A DNA stretch of 64,000 nt from an uncultured Paracoccaceae bacterium (GCA_947500055.1 CANMQO010000003.1:1-64000); one strand, 5' to 3'. Positions 8,166 through 17,904 are shown, numbered from the stretch's first letter. The notes: a model not told the origin generated them from the letters alone. A program made the numbers and translations.

Positions 8166-9065
8166 ATGCCCGATCAGAATGGGAACCCTCTCTATTCCCT
8201 TGCGCACCTGACATTAATCAACGCGACGGCGCCGGAGTTGGTCTACATCGCTGCGCGCGCAGGTTATGACGCGGTCTCACCACGGTTCATCCAGATGAAT
8301 GTTCCGGGAGAGTTCCGTGAGAACCCTGTCGATAAAGCGATGGTTTCAGCCACCAAGACAGCGTTGAAGACGACCGGCCTGAAGGTCCTGGATATTGAAT
8401 TGGCGCGCATCACCGAAGATTGCGACCCGCGCAGTTTTGAGCCTGCCTGCGCGCTGGGTGGCGAACTTGGTGCGACCCGCATGATCATGTCCGCCTGGAC
8501 ACCGACACGGGATGATCGGGATTTCATCGTCGATTGCTACGCAGAAACCTGCGAGATCGCGGCACCTTACGGTCTGTCGGTCGATCTGGAATTTCCCAGC
8601 TTTAGCCGCCTGCGCACGCTTGACGAGACCCTGGACATCGTCCGCGCCGCTGATCAGCCAAACGGCGGCATCCTGGTTGATACGCTCTATCTGCATCTGT
8701 CACGCGTAGATCTTGCCGAACTGCTGCATGTTCCGGGTCAGTTGCTGAACTTTCTGCATATCTCAGACGCCTTGCCAGGTATCGCCGATACGCGGGAGGG
8801 CATGATCCAGCTGGCCCGCGATGCGCGGCTCTATCCCGGTGAAGGCTGCATCGATTTTGCCGGCATCATCGAACGGATGCCGCCGCTGGATTATTCGATC
8901 GAGTTGCCCAATCAGTCGCGCGTCGCGGAACTGGGCTTTGAAGAACACGCGCGTCGCTGCCTGAACCACGCCAAACGCACGTTCGGCGCCGTGCGGTCGC
9001 AGCGGCGTAATCACCCTATTCCTCCACAAGAAAGTATGATGACCGATGGCCAAAGAGCTTACTGA
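8166..9065 (+). CDS. Sugar phosphate isomerase/epimerase family protein (IolE-like TIM barrel)
   Basis: This is a cytoplasmic TIM-barrel enzyme of the xylose-isomerase-like family, which binds a divalent metal and performs isomerisation, epimerisation or dehydration. Likely metal ligands at strand ends are seen in LDIELAR, VDLEFPS, ILVDTLYLH, NFLHISDA and YSIELPN. Length (299) is normal. AAGGTG precedes the ATG. It overlaps the next gene by 20 bases. It is distinct from the barrel in the upstream fusion, so two different steps of this chemistry are likely. Substrate not identifiable. Confidence 0.8.
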   Translation: MPDQNGNPLYSLAHLTLINATAPELVYIAARAGYDAVSPRFIQMNVPGEFRENPVDKAMVSATKTALKTTGLKVLDIELARITEDCDPRSFEPACALGGELGATRMIMSAWTPTRDDRDFIVDCYAETCEIAAPYGLSVDLEFPSFSRLRTLDETLDIVRAADQPNGGILVDTLYLHLSRVDLAELLHVPGQLLNFLHISDALPGIADTREGMIQLARDARLYPGEGCIDFAGIIERMPPLDYSIELPNQSRVAELGFEEHARRCLNHAKRTFGAVRSQRRNHPIPPQESMMTDGQRAY

Positions 9066-10455
9066 AAAAGACCGCCAACTGGCTGCCGACATGATTGCGC
9101 GCGCCCGTGTAGCAATGGTCGAGATCGAAAACTGGTCACAAGCCGAACTGGATCGGCTTTCACAGGCGATTGCCTGGTATGCAGGCAATGAAAAGACGTT
9201 TACGCGTCTCGCCCGCAAAGGCGTCGATGAAAGCGGGATTGGTGATCGTGAAGGGCGTCCGGCCAAGCGATTCAAAATCCAGATGGTTTTGCGGGATGTC
9301 TTGCGGACACCGTCGACCGGCATCGTCGAGGTTGATGAGGTCAAGGGTCTGGTCAAATACGCCAAACCTGCGGGTGTGATTGCGTCGCTTATTCCGATGA
9401 CAAACCCGGCGATGACCCCGCCTGTAACGGGTGTTTCCGCCGCAAACGCGCGGAACGCTGTCATCTTTTCCCCGCATCCCCGGACGGCCCGGACCACCTG
9501 GGAAATGACCGGAGTGATGCGCGCCGCATGCCGGGGCGCCGGTGCGCCCGAAGACCTTTTTCAATGCGTGCGTCACCCTTCGATTCCACTGACGCAACAT
9601 CTGATGGAAGAATGCGATCTGACCCTGGCAACCGGCGGCAAACCGATGGTCAAGGCGGCCTATTCCTCGGGGCGTCCGGCCTATGGCGTGGGGGCCGGCA
9701 ACGCATCCATCGTGATCGACGAAACTGCGGATATCGAAGTTGCGGCACAGAACACGCGGATATCCAAAACGTCCGATTTCGGTTCCGGCTGTTCAGCGGA
9801 CGGCAACATCATCATCCAGCAATCCATCTACGACCGCATGGTCAAGGCGCTGCAAGATGAAGGCGGCTATCTGTGCAATGCAGCGGAAACCGCACTGCTT
9901 GAGAAAGCGATGTGGGATGAGAAGGGCAATCGAACCTTCCCGACAATCGCATGCAAGCCGCAGCAAATTGCAGACGTAGCCGGGTTCAGTGTGCCAGAGG
10001 ATTGCAAATTCCTGATGGTCGACAACCACGGCGCCATTGGCCCGGAACACAAGTTCAGCAAGGAAAAGCTGACGACTGTGATGGCGCTCTATCGCTTTGA
10101 CACGTTCGATGATGCGCTCGACACCGTCCGCGCAATCTACAACACCGGCGGCAAAGGGCATTCTTGCGGGATTTACAGCCACAACGATGACAACATCGAC
10201 GCGCTTGCCCGTGTCGCACCCGTCAGCCGGATGATGGTGCGTCAACCGCAATCCAAAGCCAACGCCGGGGCATGGACCAACGGGATGCCCATGACCTCCA
10301 GCCTGGGCTGCGGCATCTGGGGTGGCAACATCACCAATGAAAACGTCACCATGAAACACATGATGAACTACACTTGGGTCGCCCGACCCATCCCCGAGGA
10401 CCGCCCATCAGAAGAAGAGCTGTTCGGGGAATTCTACGGTCAGGAGGTCGCGTAA
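9046..10455 (+). CDS. Aldehyde dehydrogenase, CoA-acylating type
   Basis: This enzyme would oxidise an aldehyde to an acyl-CoA using NAD(P) and CoA. The catalytic cysteine is Cys249 in DFGSGCSADGN, a context like AdhE/EutE-type and sulfoacetaldehyde dehydrogenases rather than hydrolytic ALDHs. Conserved stretches include SLIPMTNPAMTP and YGVGAGNA. At 469 residues it is full length. The start lies inside the end of the previous gene. Its stop overlaps the next start by one base (TAATG). Next to a ThDP enzyme, it probably takes the aldehyde that enzyme releases. The closest annotated relatives I recall are acylating sulfoacetaldehyde dehydrogenases, but nothing else here supports sulfonate use. 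Confidence 0.82.
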   Translation: MAKELTEKDRQLAADMIARARVAMVEIENWSQAELDRLSQAIAWYAGNEKTFTRLARKGVDESGIGDREGRPAKRFKIQMVLRDVLRTPSTGIVEVDEVKGLVKYAKPAGVIASLIPMTNPAMTPPVTGVSAANARNAVIFSPHPRTARTTWEMTGVMRAACRGAGAPEDLFQCVRHPSIPLTQHLMEECDLTLATGGKPMVKAAYSSGRPAYGVGAGNASIVIDETADIEVAAQNTRISKTSDFGSGCSADGNIIIQQSIYDRMVKALQDEGGYLCNAAETALLEKAMWDEKGNRTFPTIACKPQQIADVAGFSVPEDCKFLMVDNHGAIGPEHKFSKEKLTTVMALYRFDTFDDALDTVRAIYNTGGKGHSCGIYSHNDDNIDALARVAPVSRMMVRQPQSKANAGAWTNGMPMTSSLGCGIWGGNITNENVTMKHMMNYTWVARPIPEDRPSEEELFGEFYGQEVA

Positions 10456-12248
10456 TGGATGGCACAAAAGTGGACGGCAAAACCGTCGCGGAACACATCG
10501 TTGATTTCCTGCAACGACGTGAAGTTCAGCATGTATTCGGCCTATGTGGCCATACCAATATCGCCGTTCTGGCCGCCCTTGCTGAAAGTCCGATAGATTT
10601 CATCACGGTGCGCCACGAACAAATCGCAAGCCATGCCGCCGATGCTTATGCACGGGTGACAGGGCGTGCGTCCGTCGTGCTGTCACATCTTTCGCCTGGG
10701 TTGACAAACTGCGCGACTGGCGTGGCCAACGCGGCCCTTGACTGTATTCCGATGGTCGTGATCGCAGGTGACATCCCGACGCATTACTATGGCAAGCATC
10801 CCCACCAAGAGGTGAACCTGCATGCCGACGCCGCTCAATGGGAGATTTATCGCCCCTTCGTGAAGCGGGCCTGGCGCGTGGATCGCGCCGATCTCATGGC
10901 TGAGATACTTGAAAAGGCGTTCCATCTAGCCGAGAGTGGCCAGCCAGGGCCGGTTCTGGTGAACGTGCCGATGGACATTTTCAGCGAGGTTATCTCTTCC
11001 GAGACGTTCGACCGGGTGGCCAAAAACACCCGTGCGTTGACAAAGCCAGGTCTTGATGATGACACCGCCCGCGCAATTGTCGCGAAAATCGCCAAGGCCG
11101 AAAAACCGGTCGCCTATGTCGGTGGTGGCATACTGCTCGCGCAGGCGTCGGCGGAATTGGAGACATTCGCGACCCATATGGGACTACCTGTCGCGCACTC
11201 CCTCATGGGGAAAGGTGCGCTGCGTGATGACCATCCGCTCGTGATGGGTATGACCGGGTTCTGGGGCACCGAACTGGTCAACCAAACCTGCCTGAACGCG
11301 GATCTCGTGTTTGCCGTCGGTACCCGGTTCAAAGAAGCGGATTGCTCAAGCTGGTATCCCGGCTACACGTTCAACATCGGTGCGGCGGGCAATGATACCA
11401 AAGTCATCCACATTGATATCGAGCCGCAGGAAATCGGAAGGAACTACCCGACGGAGATTGGTGTTGTCGCTGACGCAAAAGCCGCATTGCGCGTACTGAT
11501 CCGCGTCGCAAGAGAGATGCACCCCAACGGCATTGATCGCACCGAAAAGAAGCGTGAAATCGCGACATTTCGCGAGAGTTTCAAAGCCTCGAATATCGAC
11601 ATGCAAACCTCCAACGCATTTCCGATGATGCCTGAACGTATTCTGGCCGAGACGCGCATCGCATTGCCTGATGATGCGATCATCACCACTGATGTGGGCT
11701 GGAACAAGAATGGCGTCGGTCAGCAGTTCGATATTCTGACACCGGGATCAATTTTGACGCCGGGGGGATTTGCCACGATGGGGTTTGGCCCGCCTGCCGC
11801 GATCGGGGCAAAGCTCGCAGCCCCTGAACGTGTCGTGTTGAGCCTCGTCGGCGATGGCGGCTTCGGGCAGAATCCCTCTATGCTGGCGACCGCCGTAGAG
11901 TTGAACCTTGGGATCATCTGGCTTGTGATGAACAACAACGCTTTTGGGACCATCGCCGGGCTGCAAAAAGCGCATTACGGCCTGACCTATGGCACGATCT
12001 TCCCGGGCAGTGCGGAGGCACCCACAAACGGCCCAAGTTACGCTGCCATTGCTCGTGCCTACGGGGCTGAGGGCATTCGGATATCATCCGCGGATGAACT
12101 GCTGCCAGCCCTACGGGCCGCAATTGCCAGCGGGAAGCCGACGGTGCTGGATGTTCCCATGATCAACAACCCAACACCAACAACCGGTCACTGGAATATC
12201 CTTGATATCTATTCCCCCGATAAGGACATAAGCCACGTCTCAACCTGA
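10455..12248 (+). CDS. Thiamine-diphosphate-dependent enzyme (acetolactate synthase/IolD superfamily)
   Basis: This is a ThDP enzyme that makes or breaks a C-C bond next to a carbonyl. Three domains are visible. The N-terminal one carries the catalytic glutamate (Glu55 in VRHEQIASH). A central domain (about 200-340) follows. The C-terminal ThDP/Mg domain shows GDGGFGQNPS and ends the motif with NNNAFGT. At 597 residues it is complete. GGAGG precedes the ATG at 10455. Sulfoacetaldehyde acetyltransferase (Xsc) was considered but the N-terminal sequence does not match it. By analogy with inositol IolD, a hydrolase or lyase acting on a diketone or hydroxy-keto acid is possible. Exact reaction unknown. 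Confidence 0.82.
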   Translation: MDGTKVDGKTVAEHIVDFLQRREVQHVFGLCGHTNIAVLAALAESPIDFITVRHEQIASHAADAYARVTGRASVVLSHLSPGLTNCATGVANAALDCIPMVVIAGDIPTHYYGKHPHQEVNLHADAAQWEIYRPFVKRAWRVDRADLMAEILEKAFHLAESGQPGPVLVNVPMDIFSEVISSETFDRVAKNTRALTKPGLDDDTARAIVAKIAKAEKPVAYVGGGILLAQASAELETFATHMGLPVAHSLMGKGALRDDHPLVMGMTGFWGTELVNQTCLNADLVFAVGTRFKEADCSSWYPGYTFNIGAAGNDTKVIHIDIEPQEIGRNYPTEIGVVADAKAALRVLIRVAREMHPNGIDRTEKKREIATFRESFKASNIDMQTSNAFPMMPERILAETRIALPDDAIITTDVGWNKNGVGQQFDILTPGSILTPGGFATMGFGPPAAIGAKLAAPERVVLSLVGDGGFGQNPSMLATAVELNLGIIWLVMNNNAFGTIAGLQKAHYGLTYGTIFPGSAEAPTNGPSYAAIARAYGAEGIRISSADELLPALRAAIASGKPTVLDVPMINNPTPTTGHWNILDIYSPDKDISHVST

Positions 12249-12613
12249 CCAATGGATCGGGCTTTGAGCAAGCAGACGAACCAGTTCTAAGCCGCGCACA
12301 GGACAAAAAACTGCTCTTGCTCGCGGGGCGCTCCACAACGCCCGCGGATCAAGCAAATCCATGGCGAATGGCCCCGATGTCGGCAGGTCATGTTCCCTGC
12401 CCTTGTGATTGCGCGGCCATCGCATTTGCACAACCCGAAACCCTTCGATTTCGCAACGCGCACCGCGGATGCCGACGATCCAGACGGGAATTGATCACGC
12501 ATTGGGTCGCAACCGTCCCAATTCGCGGTATATAAGGCAAAACCGCTTGACCTTTTGGCCCCTGACAGGTTGAACGGCCTCTAACTTTTTTGCGTGGAAA
12601 TGGGCGGTTTTAC
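12249..12613. other. Intergenic region between the island and yidC
   Basis: No convincing gene is visible on either strand. A GC-rich imperfect hairpin (CGCGGGGCG...CGCCCGCG, 12322-12346) lies about 75 bases after the ThDP gene and lacks a T-run. Further on, GGTATATAAGG (about 12527) and TTGACC (12547) are possible promoter parts, but the spacing is not convincing. rnpA and rpmH, which normally precede yidC in relatives, are absent. Confidence 0.4.
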
Positions 12614-14434
12614 ATGGACGACCAGAACAAGAACCTCATCCTGGCGACGGTACTCAGCTTTGCCGTTATCATGGTCTGGACACAGTTTTTCGCCCCAGAG
12701 GAAGTGGCCGTCGATCCGACGACGCAAATCACCCAAACCGCCGAGCAAGGCACGCTGCCTGCCGCTGATCCGGCCACAACGGATGCCACAACACCGACCG
12801 AAGCCACCGAACAAGTGGCCGAGGCCCCGCGCATCGCCATCGAAACTGACGTGCTCAACGGGTCAATTTCGCTGCTGGGCGGGCGGATCGACGATCTGTC
12901 GCTGACCAATTACCGCGAAACGCTGAATGATGCCGCTGAAACCGTGCGGTTGTTGCGACCCGTTGGTGAACCCGGTGCCTACTTCACATCTTTTGGCTGG
13001 ACGGCAACCGACGGTATCGATGCCGCTGCCGTGCCCGGCCCGGACACGCTCTGGTCCATTGAAAGTGGTGACATCTTGACCACCGATAGCCCCGTCACGC
13101 TTGTTTGGGACAATGGCTTGGGCCAGATCTTCCGGACAGAAGTGTCGGTCGATGACCATTTCATGTTCAGCTTCGCCCAAAGTGTCGAGAACACAGGTGA
13201 CACGCCTGTCGAGGCACGCCCTTACGGCCTGATCCGCCGGCATGGCGAACCGGAAGATTTGAAAAACTTCTTCATCCTGCATGAGGGCCTTGTCCGGATG
13301 AGCGATGGGGAATTGCAGGAAACCGACTATGACGACATCGTCGATTACGAGGTTGACCCCCGCGAACGGACCCAGGCAGAGCGGATCGATGTCAGTACAT
13401 CCGGCTGGATCGGCTATACCGACCATTACTGGATGACGACCCTGATTCCCGATCAGGCAAGCCCCTTCCGGTCGACCTCCAAATATTTCGACAGCCGCGA
13501 CCTCTATCAGGCAGAGGCGGTGATGCCGCCCCAAACCATCGCACCCGGCGCCACGGCCACGGTAACCACCCGCTTCTTTGCCGGCGCCAAGGAATGGGAA
13601 GCCATCCGTAACTACGAAAATGACGAAGGCGTTGCCGGTTTCCTTGATAGCATCGACTGGGGCTGGTTCTTCTTCCTGACCAAACCGATTTTTTGGCTCC
13701 TGCACACGCTGAATATCTATATCGGCAATATGGGCTGGTCGATCCTGGCCCTGACCGTGATCCTGAAAATCATCGTGCTGCCACTGGCCTATAAATCCTA
13801 CGTCTCCATGGCGCGGATGAAGGAATTGCAGCCGGAAATGGAAGCGCTCAAGGAAAAAGCGGGCGATGACCGGCAGGCGATGCAGCAAGGCATGATGAAG
13901 CTTTACAAGGATAACAAGGTGAACCCGGCTGCCGGGTGTCTGCCGATCCTGCTGCAAATCCCGATCTTCTTCTCACTCTACAAGGTGATCTTTGTCACCA
14001 TCGAATTGCGCCACGCCCCCTGGATTGGCTGGATCAAGGATCTCAGCGCGCCTGACCCATCTTCCATCCTCAACCTCTTTGGGATCCTGCCCTTTGCGGC
14101 CCCCGAGCCGGGCACACTTCTGGCGTTGATCGGCATCGGTATTCTGCCCATCCTGCTGGGCGTGTCGATGTGGCTGCAACAGAAACTGAACCCGGCCCCA
14201 ACCGACCCAACCCAGCAGATGATCTTTGCCTGGATGCCTTGGGTGTTCATGTTCATGCTGGGGTCCTTCGCATCCGGTCTTGTGCTCTACTGGATTGCCA
14301 ACAACATCATCACCTTTACCCAGCAATACGCCATCATGCGCAGCCATGGGTCAAAGCCCGATGTGTTCGGTAATATCAAATCCAGCATCAAGCGGAAAAA
14401 GCCCGTTGATCTGGACAAGACCGAGGGCAAATAG
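12614..14434 (+). CDS. yidC: Membrane protein insertase YidC
   Basis: YidC inserts and folds inner-membrane proteins, alone or with SecYEG. The start MDDQNKNLILATVLSF gives the first membrane segment. A large periplasmic domain follows (about 60-345). The conserved five-helix core spans about 350-590, with SWSILALTVILKIIVLPL, the charged hairpin with MARMKELQPE, and AGCLPILLQIPIFFSLYK. At 606 residues it is normal for alphaproteobacteria. The track starts at a TTG at 12590, but the ATG at 12614 matches the family start. MOSC, yihA and argB follow as an operon-like block with tight spacing. Confidence 0.96.
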   Translation: MDDQNKNLILATVLSFAVIMVWTQFFAPEEVAVDPTTQITQTAEQGTLPAADPATTDATTPTEATEQVAEAPRIAIETDVLNGSISLLGGRIDDLSLTNYRETLNDAAETVRLLRPVGEPGAYFTSFGWTATDGIDAAAVPGPDTLWSIESGDILTTDSPVTLVWDNGLGQIFRTEVSVDDHFMFSFAQSVENTGDTPVEARPYGLIRRHGEPEDLKNFFILHEGLVRMSDGELQETDYDDIVDYEVDPRERTQAERIDVSTSGWIGYTDHYWMTTLIPDQASPFRSTSKYFDSRDLYQAEAVMPPQTIAPGATATVTTRFFAGAKEWEAIRNYENDEGVAGFLDSIDWGWFFFLTKPIFWLLHTLNIYIGNMGWSILALTVILKIIVLPLAYKSYVSMARMKELQPEMEALKEKAGDDRQAMQQGMMKLYKDNKVNPAAGCLPILLQIPIFFSLYKVIFVTIELRHAPWIGWIKDLSAPDPSSILNLFGILPFAAPEPGTLLALIGIGILPILLGVSMWLQQKLNPAPTDPTQQMIFAWMPWVFMFMLGSFASGLVLYWIANNIITFTQQYAIMRSHGSKPDVFGNIKSSIKRKKPVDLDKTEGK

Positions 14435-15190
14435 ATGATCAGCGTCGCCGCATTGTGGCGGCACCCGATCAAAAGCCATGGGCGCGAGGAACTGGACAGT
14501 GTCACTTTGGCCGCAGGGAAAACCATGCCATGGGACAGGCACTGGGCGGTGACCCATGATCGCAGCAAATTTGACCCAACCAATCCGGAATGGACATCTT
14601 GCCGGAACTTCGTAATCGGGGCGTTTACGCCCGGTCTGGCCGGGATCTGGGCAAAGCTGGATGAAGCCACGCAAAACCTGACACTGACACATCAGAACCT
14701 GGGTGAGTTGCAGTTTTCCCCCGACAACCCGGAAGACACCGCAAGGTTTCTGGAATGGGTAGCGCCGTTAACGGCTGACCTGAACTTTCCGCCCACAGGC
14801 GTCGTCGCGGCCCCCGACAGGGGCATGACCGACAGCCCCTACCCGTCCATTTCGATCATGACCCATGCAAGCCACAAGGCTGTGCAGGGGCGGCTTGGCC
14901 GCCCGTTGGAAATCGAAAGATGGCGGGGCAATATCTGGCTGGATGGCGCTGCCCCTTGGGAAGAAAATGAATGGATCGGCAAAGAGGTGCAGATCGGCGA
15001 TGCCATCCTGCATGTGCATGAACCGATCAAGCGTTGCGGACACACAAAGGCCAATCCGCGCACAGGGCTGCGCGACACCGACACGCTCGGCGTGTTGCGC
15101 GACAGCTGGGGACACCAGAATTTCGGCGTCTATGCCACCGTTTTGCAAGGCGGTAAGGTCGGACTGAACGATACGGTAGAGGTAGGCTGA
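14435..15190 (+). CDS. MOSC domain-containing protein
   Basis: MOSC proteins bind molybdenum cofactor or handle sulfur on a conserved cysteine. This 251-residue protein has the N-terminal beta barrel (SVAALWRHPIKSHGREEL) and the C-terminal MOSC core, with the key Cys201 in IKRCGHTKANP. The start codon follows the yidC stop directly with no gap, so it is probably co-translated. Its place between yidC and yihA is common in Rhodobacteraceae. The biological substrate is unknown. Confidence 0.85.
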   Translation: MISVAALWRHPIKSHGREELDSVTLAAGKTMPWDRHWAVTHDRSKFDPTNPEWTSCRNFVIGAFTPGLAGIWAKLDEATQNLTLTHQNLGELQFSPDNPEDTARFLEWVAPLTADLNFPPTGVVAAPDRGMTDSPYPSISIMTHASHKAVQGRLGRPLEIERWRGNIWLDGAAPWEENEWIGKEVQIGDAILHVHEPIKRCGHTKANPRTGLRDTDTLGVLRDSWGHQNFGVYATVLQGGKVGLNDTVEVG

Positions 15191-15191
15191 C

Positions 15192-15839
15192 ATGGAAATG
15201 CGCTTTCCCGAGGCGGAAACGCCCGACGACGCCGCCCTCGAAAAGGGCCGGTTGTTATTTGCAGGCGAAACCGAATTCCTCAAAGGTGTGGTCGCAATGG
15301 ACGGGCTGCCGCCCGCCGATCGGGTTGAGGTCTGCTTCGCCGGGCGCTCGAATGTTGGCAAATCATCCCTGATCAATGCGCTGACCGGGCGCAAGGGGCT
15401 GGCGCGCGCTTCGAATACACCGGGGCGCACGCAAGAGATCAATTTTTTCACGGCGGGCGACATCTATGTCGTTGATCTGCCCGGCTATGGCTATGCGAAC
15501 GCACCTGTTGCCGTGGTCGAAAAATGGCAACGCCTACTGAAACAATACCTGCAAGGGCGGCAAACCCTGCGCCGGGTCTTTGTGCTGATCGACGCACGGC
15601 ACGGGGCCAAGGCGGTGGACGAAGAAATCATGTCCCTGCTCGACAGCGCCGCCGTGACATTTCAGGTGGTCATGACCAAGATCGACAAACTCAAAGGCAA
15701 GGCGCTGGATGAAAGCCTCGCCAAAACGCGGGCAGCGCTCGCCAAACACCCTGCTGCTTTTCCCGAACTGATCCTGTCATCTTCTGAGAAGGGCGACGGG
15801 ATCAAAACATTGCGGGCGATCATCGCAGATATCGCATGA
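15192..15839 (+). CDS. yihA: Ribosome biogenesis GTP-binding protein YihA/YsxC (EngB)
   Basis: This essential small GTPase helps assemble the large ribosomal subunit. The G motifs are present: G1 GRSNVGKSS (51-59), G3 [10 protein letters not shown]4 TKID and the G5-like [10 protein letters not shown]. At 215 residues it is of normal size. It starts one base after the MOSC stop and overlaps argB by ATGA. Confidence 0.95.
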   Translation: MEMRFPEAETPDDAALEKGRLLFAGETEFLKGVVAMDGLPPADRVEVCFAGRSNVGKSSLINALTGRKGLARASNTPGRTQEINFFTAGDIYVVDLPGYGYANAPVAVVEKWQRLLKQYLQGRQTLRRVFVLIDARHGAKAVDEEIMSLLDSAAVTFQVVMTKIDKLKGKALDESLAKTRAALAKHPAAFPELILSSSEKGDGIKTLRAIIADIA

Positions 15840-16708
15840 AGACAAGGACCAATGACATGAACCGCGACTGGATCGCCACCGCCGCCACCCTGTCACAAGC
15901 CCTGCCTTACCTGCAGCGTTATGCCGGGGCGACTGTCGTGATCAAACTGGGCGGGCATGCAATGGGCAGCGATGATGCCATGGCCAGTTTTGCCCGCGAC
16001 GTGGTGCTGATGCAGCAGGTCGGGCTGAACCCGGTTGTGGTGCATGGCGGCGGGCCAATGATCAACGACATGCTGGACCGACTTGATATCACATCCAACT
16101 TCGTGAACGGCAAGCGGGTGACCGATCAGGCGACGATGGACGTGGTCGAAATGGTGCTGTCGGGCAAGGTGAACAACCGGCTGGTACAGGCGATCAGCGC
16201 CGAAGGTGGCAAGGCGGTGGGCCTCTCTGGCAAAGACGCCAATCTGATGGTTTGCGACCAGACGGATGCTGCCCTTGGCTTTGTGGGCACGCCGGCAGAT
16301 GTTGACCCAACCATCCTGCGCGACCTGCATAATGCCCGTGCAATCCCGGTGATCGCGCCACTGGGCATGGGGCGGAATGGTGAGACATATAACATCAATG
16401 GCGACACGGCCGCGGGGGCCATCGCTGGCGCGTTACAGGCCGACCGACTGCTGCTGCTGACCGACGTGGCTGGGGTCAAGGACAAGAATGGGGAAGTCCT
16501 GACCGAAATCCCTCCTGCGCAGATCCCCGAACTGATCAAGGACGGGACCATCGCGGGCGGCATGATCCCCAAGACTGAAACCGCGCTTGCGGCGATGGAA
16601 CAGGGCGTGCGGGCGGTGGTGATCCTTGACGGGCGGGCGCCCAATGCCTGCCTGCTGGAACTCTTCACCGATCACGGGGCCGGGTCGCTGATCCGCGAAC
16701 CGCGCTAG
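15836..16708 (+). CDS. argB: Acetylglutamate kinase
   Basis: ArgB phosphorylates N-acetyl-L-glutamate with ATP in arginine synthesis. Hallmarks are the nucleotide site [11 protein letters not shown], the substrate site [24 protein letters not shown], and [15 protein letters not shown] near the C-terminal half. Length is 290 residues. The first ATG overlaps the yihA stop (ATGA). A second in-frame ATG, eight codons in, could be the true start. The gene closes the yidC-MOSC-yihA-argB block. Confidence 0.96.
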   Translation: MKTRTNDMNRDWIATAATLSQALPYLQRYAGATVVIKLGGHAMGSDDAMASFARDVVLMQQVGLNPVVVHGGGPMINDMLDRLDITSNFVNGKRVTDQATMDVVEMVLSGKVNNRLVQAISAEGGKAVGLSGKDANLMVCDQTDAALGFVGTPADVDPTILRDLHNARAIPVIAPLGMGRNGETYNINGDTAAGAIAGALQADRLLLLTDVAGVKDKNGEVLTEIPPAQIPELIKDGTIAGGMIPKTETALAAMEQGVRAVVILDGRAPNACLLELFTDHGAGSLIREPR

Positions 16709-16763
16709 CAACTGGCTTGTCTTATGCTATCGTTCAGCCATTGCTGAACCGAAGGATAAGAGA

Positions 16764-17264
16764 ATGCGCATCTTACCACTCTCATTCGCCGCGATCATGT
16801 CGGCCAGCGCGGCCTTTGCCGTTGATGACTGCCTGATCGGCACCTGGCAGGCCGATCTGGATGATCTGGCTCAGATCATGGGCGGGCAGATGAACGGCAG
16901 CGCAACGCCGGTTGGGGGTAATGTCGCCATGACAATCACGCCCGATGGCGTGGTCAATATGACCATCAATGATCTGATCCTGAATGTCGTGGTGCCCGAC
17001 GTTCCCGCAATGGATGTCAGCGTGCGTGGAACCAGCGGTGGCCCCTTTGTGGGAGAAGGCGGCAACTGGTCGGTCACTGCGGCAAGCTACGATCTGGTTG
17101 GATCGGCAAATGTGCTGGGGCAAACCATGACGATCCCGTTTACGTCTGACACGGGCATGTTTGGCGGTGGCAGTGGCAGCTATGTGTGTGACGGCAGCAC
17201 GGTGACCTTCACCTCCGACACACCGGACCCACGCCTGCCACGGCGCTGGTCACGCAGTGGCTGA
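16764..17264 (+). CDS. Secreted hypothetical protein
   Basis: I do not recognise the family. A signal peptide is clear (MRILPLSFAAIMSASAAFA, cut before VDDC). The mature part of about 147 residues is rich in Gly, Thr, Ser and Val, contains two cysteines (DDCLIG and YVCDGS) and looks all-beta. It resembles the small lipocalin-like proteins common in this group, which are of unknown role. AAGGATAAG precedes the ATG. Its end overlaps the GTG start of the next gene by eight bases, suggesting co-expression. Confidence 0.6.
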   Translation: MRILPLSFAAIMSASAAFAVDDCLIGTWQADLDDLAQIMGGQMNGSATPVGGNVAMTITPDGVVNMTINDLILNVVVPDVPAMDVSVRGTSGGPFVGEGGNWSVTAASYDLVGSANVLGQTMTIPFTSDTGMFGGGSGSYVCDGSTVTFTSDTPDPRLPRRWSRSG

Positions 17265-17904
17265 GGATCCGTCACAGGCATTGTCTGACGCTCTCGCAAC
17301 CGCCGGATTACGCGATATGGGTTGGTTTGCGTTGACGCCAGACGATGACCTGCCGCTGCAAACGGGCACATTGCTACTGGTCGGCCCGGATGAGCCGCGT
17401 TTCTGGGACATCTTCACACAAAGTTCGCATTATCACGACGGGCAGCCTGACCCGCTGGACCGGTGGTCGAAATCGGTGCTTGATCCGATTGCCAAGGGAT
17501 TTGGGGGCCATGCGGTCTACCCATCTGACGGACCGCCCTACCACCCGTTTTACACATGGGCTTTGCGCACCGGGCGGTCCTGGGCCTCGCCCATCGGATT
17601 TCTGGTCCATGATCAGGCCGGGCTTTTTGCCTCCTATCGGGGGGCTTTGCTGCTGCCATGGGTGATGGAGGCCGACGCAGGGAAGCGGCCCTGCGACGGT
17701 TGCCCGGATCAACCCTGCAAAACCGCCTGCCCGGTTGACGCCTTTGTCGGCGGTTATGACGTTGCGGCCTGCAAATCCCACTTGCTCAGCGCGGCAGGAC
17801 GCGATTGCCTGAGCACAGGGTGCGCCGCGCGCCGCGCCTGCCCGGTGGGTCAGGGCAGACGGCTGCCCGCGCAAGCCGCATTCCATATGGAGGCTTTCTT
17901 ATGA
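17257..17904 (+). CDS. 4Fe-4S ferredoxin-like protein
   Basis: This is a soluble protein with a C-terminal double iron-sulfur motif. The first set is Cys146, Cys149, Cys154 and Cys158 (CxxCxxxxCxxxCP). The second is Cys172, Cys184, Cys189 and Cys195 (last with CPVG). This layout resembles the double-cluster domain of epoxyqueuosine reductase QueG, but the N-terminal part is not the B12-binding QueG domain. An electron-transfer role is likely and the partner is unknown. GTG start overlapping the previous gene. The stop overlaps the next ATG (ATGA). Confidence 0.72.
   Translation: MAEDPSQALSDALATAGLRDMGWFALTPDDDLPLQTGTLLLVGPDEPRFWDIFTQSSHYHDGQPDPLDRWSKSVLDPIAKGFGGHAVYPSDGPPYHPFYTWALRTGRSWASPIGFLVHDQAGLFASYRGALLLPWVMEADAGKRPCDGCPDQPCKTACPVDAFVGGYDVAACKSHLLSAAGRDCLSTGCAARRACPVGQGRRLPAQAAFHMEAFL

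Noticed and set aside
9046-12248. Sulfoacetaldehyde pathway (acylating dehydrogenase plus Xsc)
   Set aside because: The aldehyde dehydrogenase fits, but the ThDP enzyme lacks the Xsc N-terminal sequence, and no phosphotransacetylase or sulfite exporter is present.
1435-12248. myo-Inositol catabolism (iol) operon
   Set aside because: The logic is similar, but IolB and IolC are absent, the ThDP protein does not read as IolD, and a TRAP transporter is not the usual inositol importer.
12863-13957. 364-residue minus-strand ORF inside yidC
   Set aside because: Antisense shadow of yidC. No recognisable motif.
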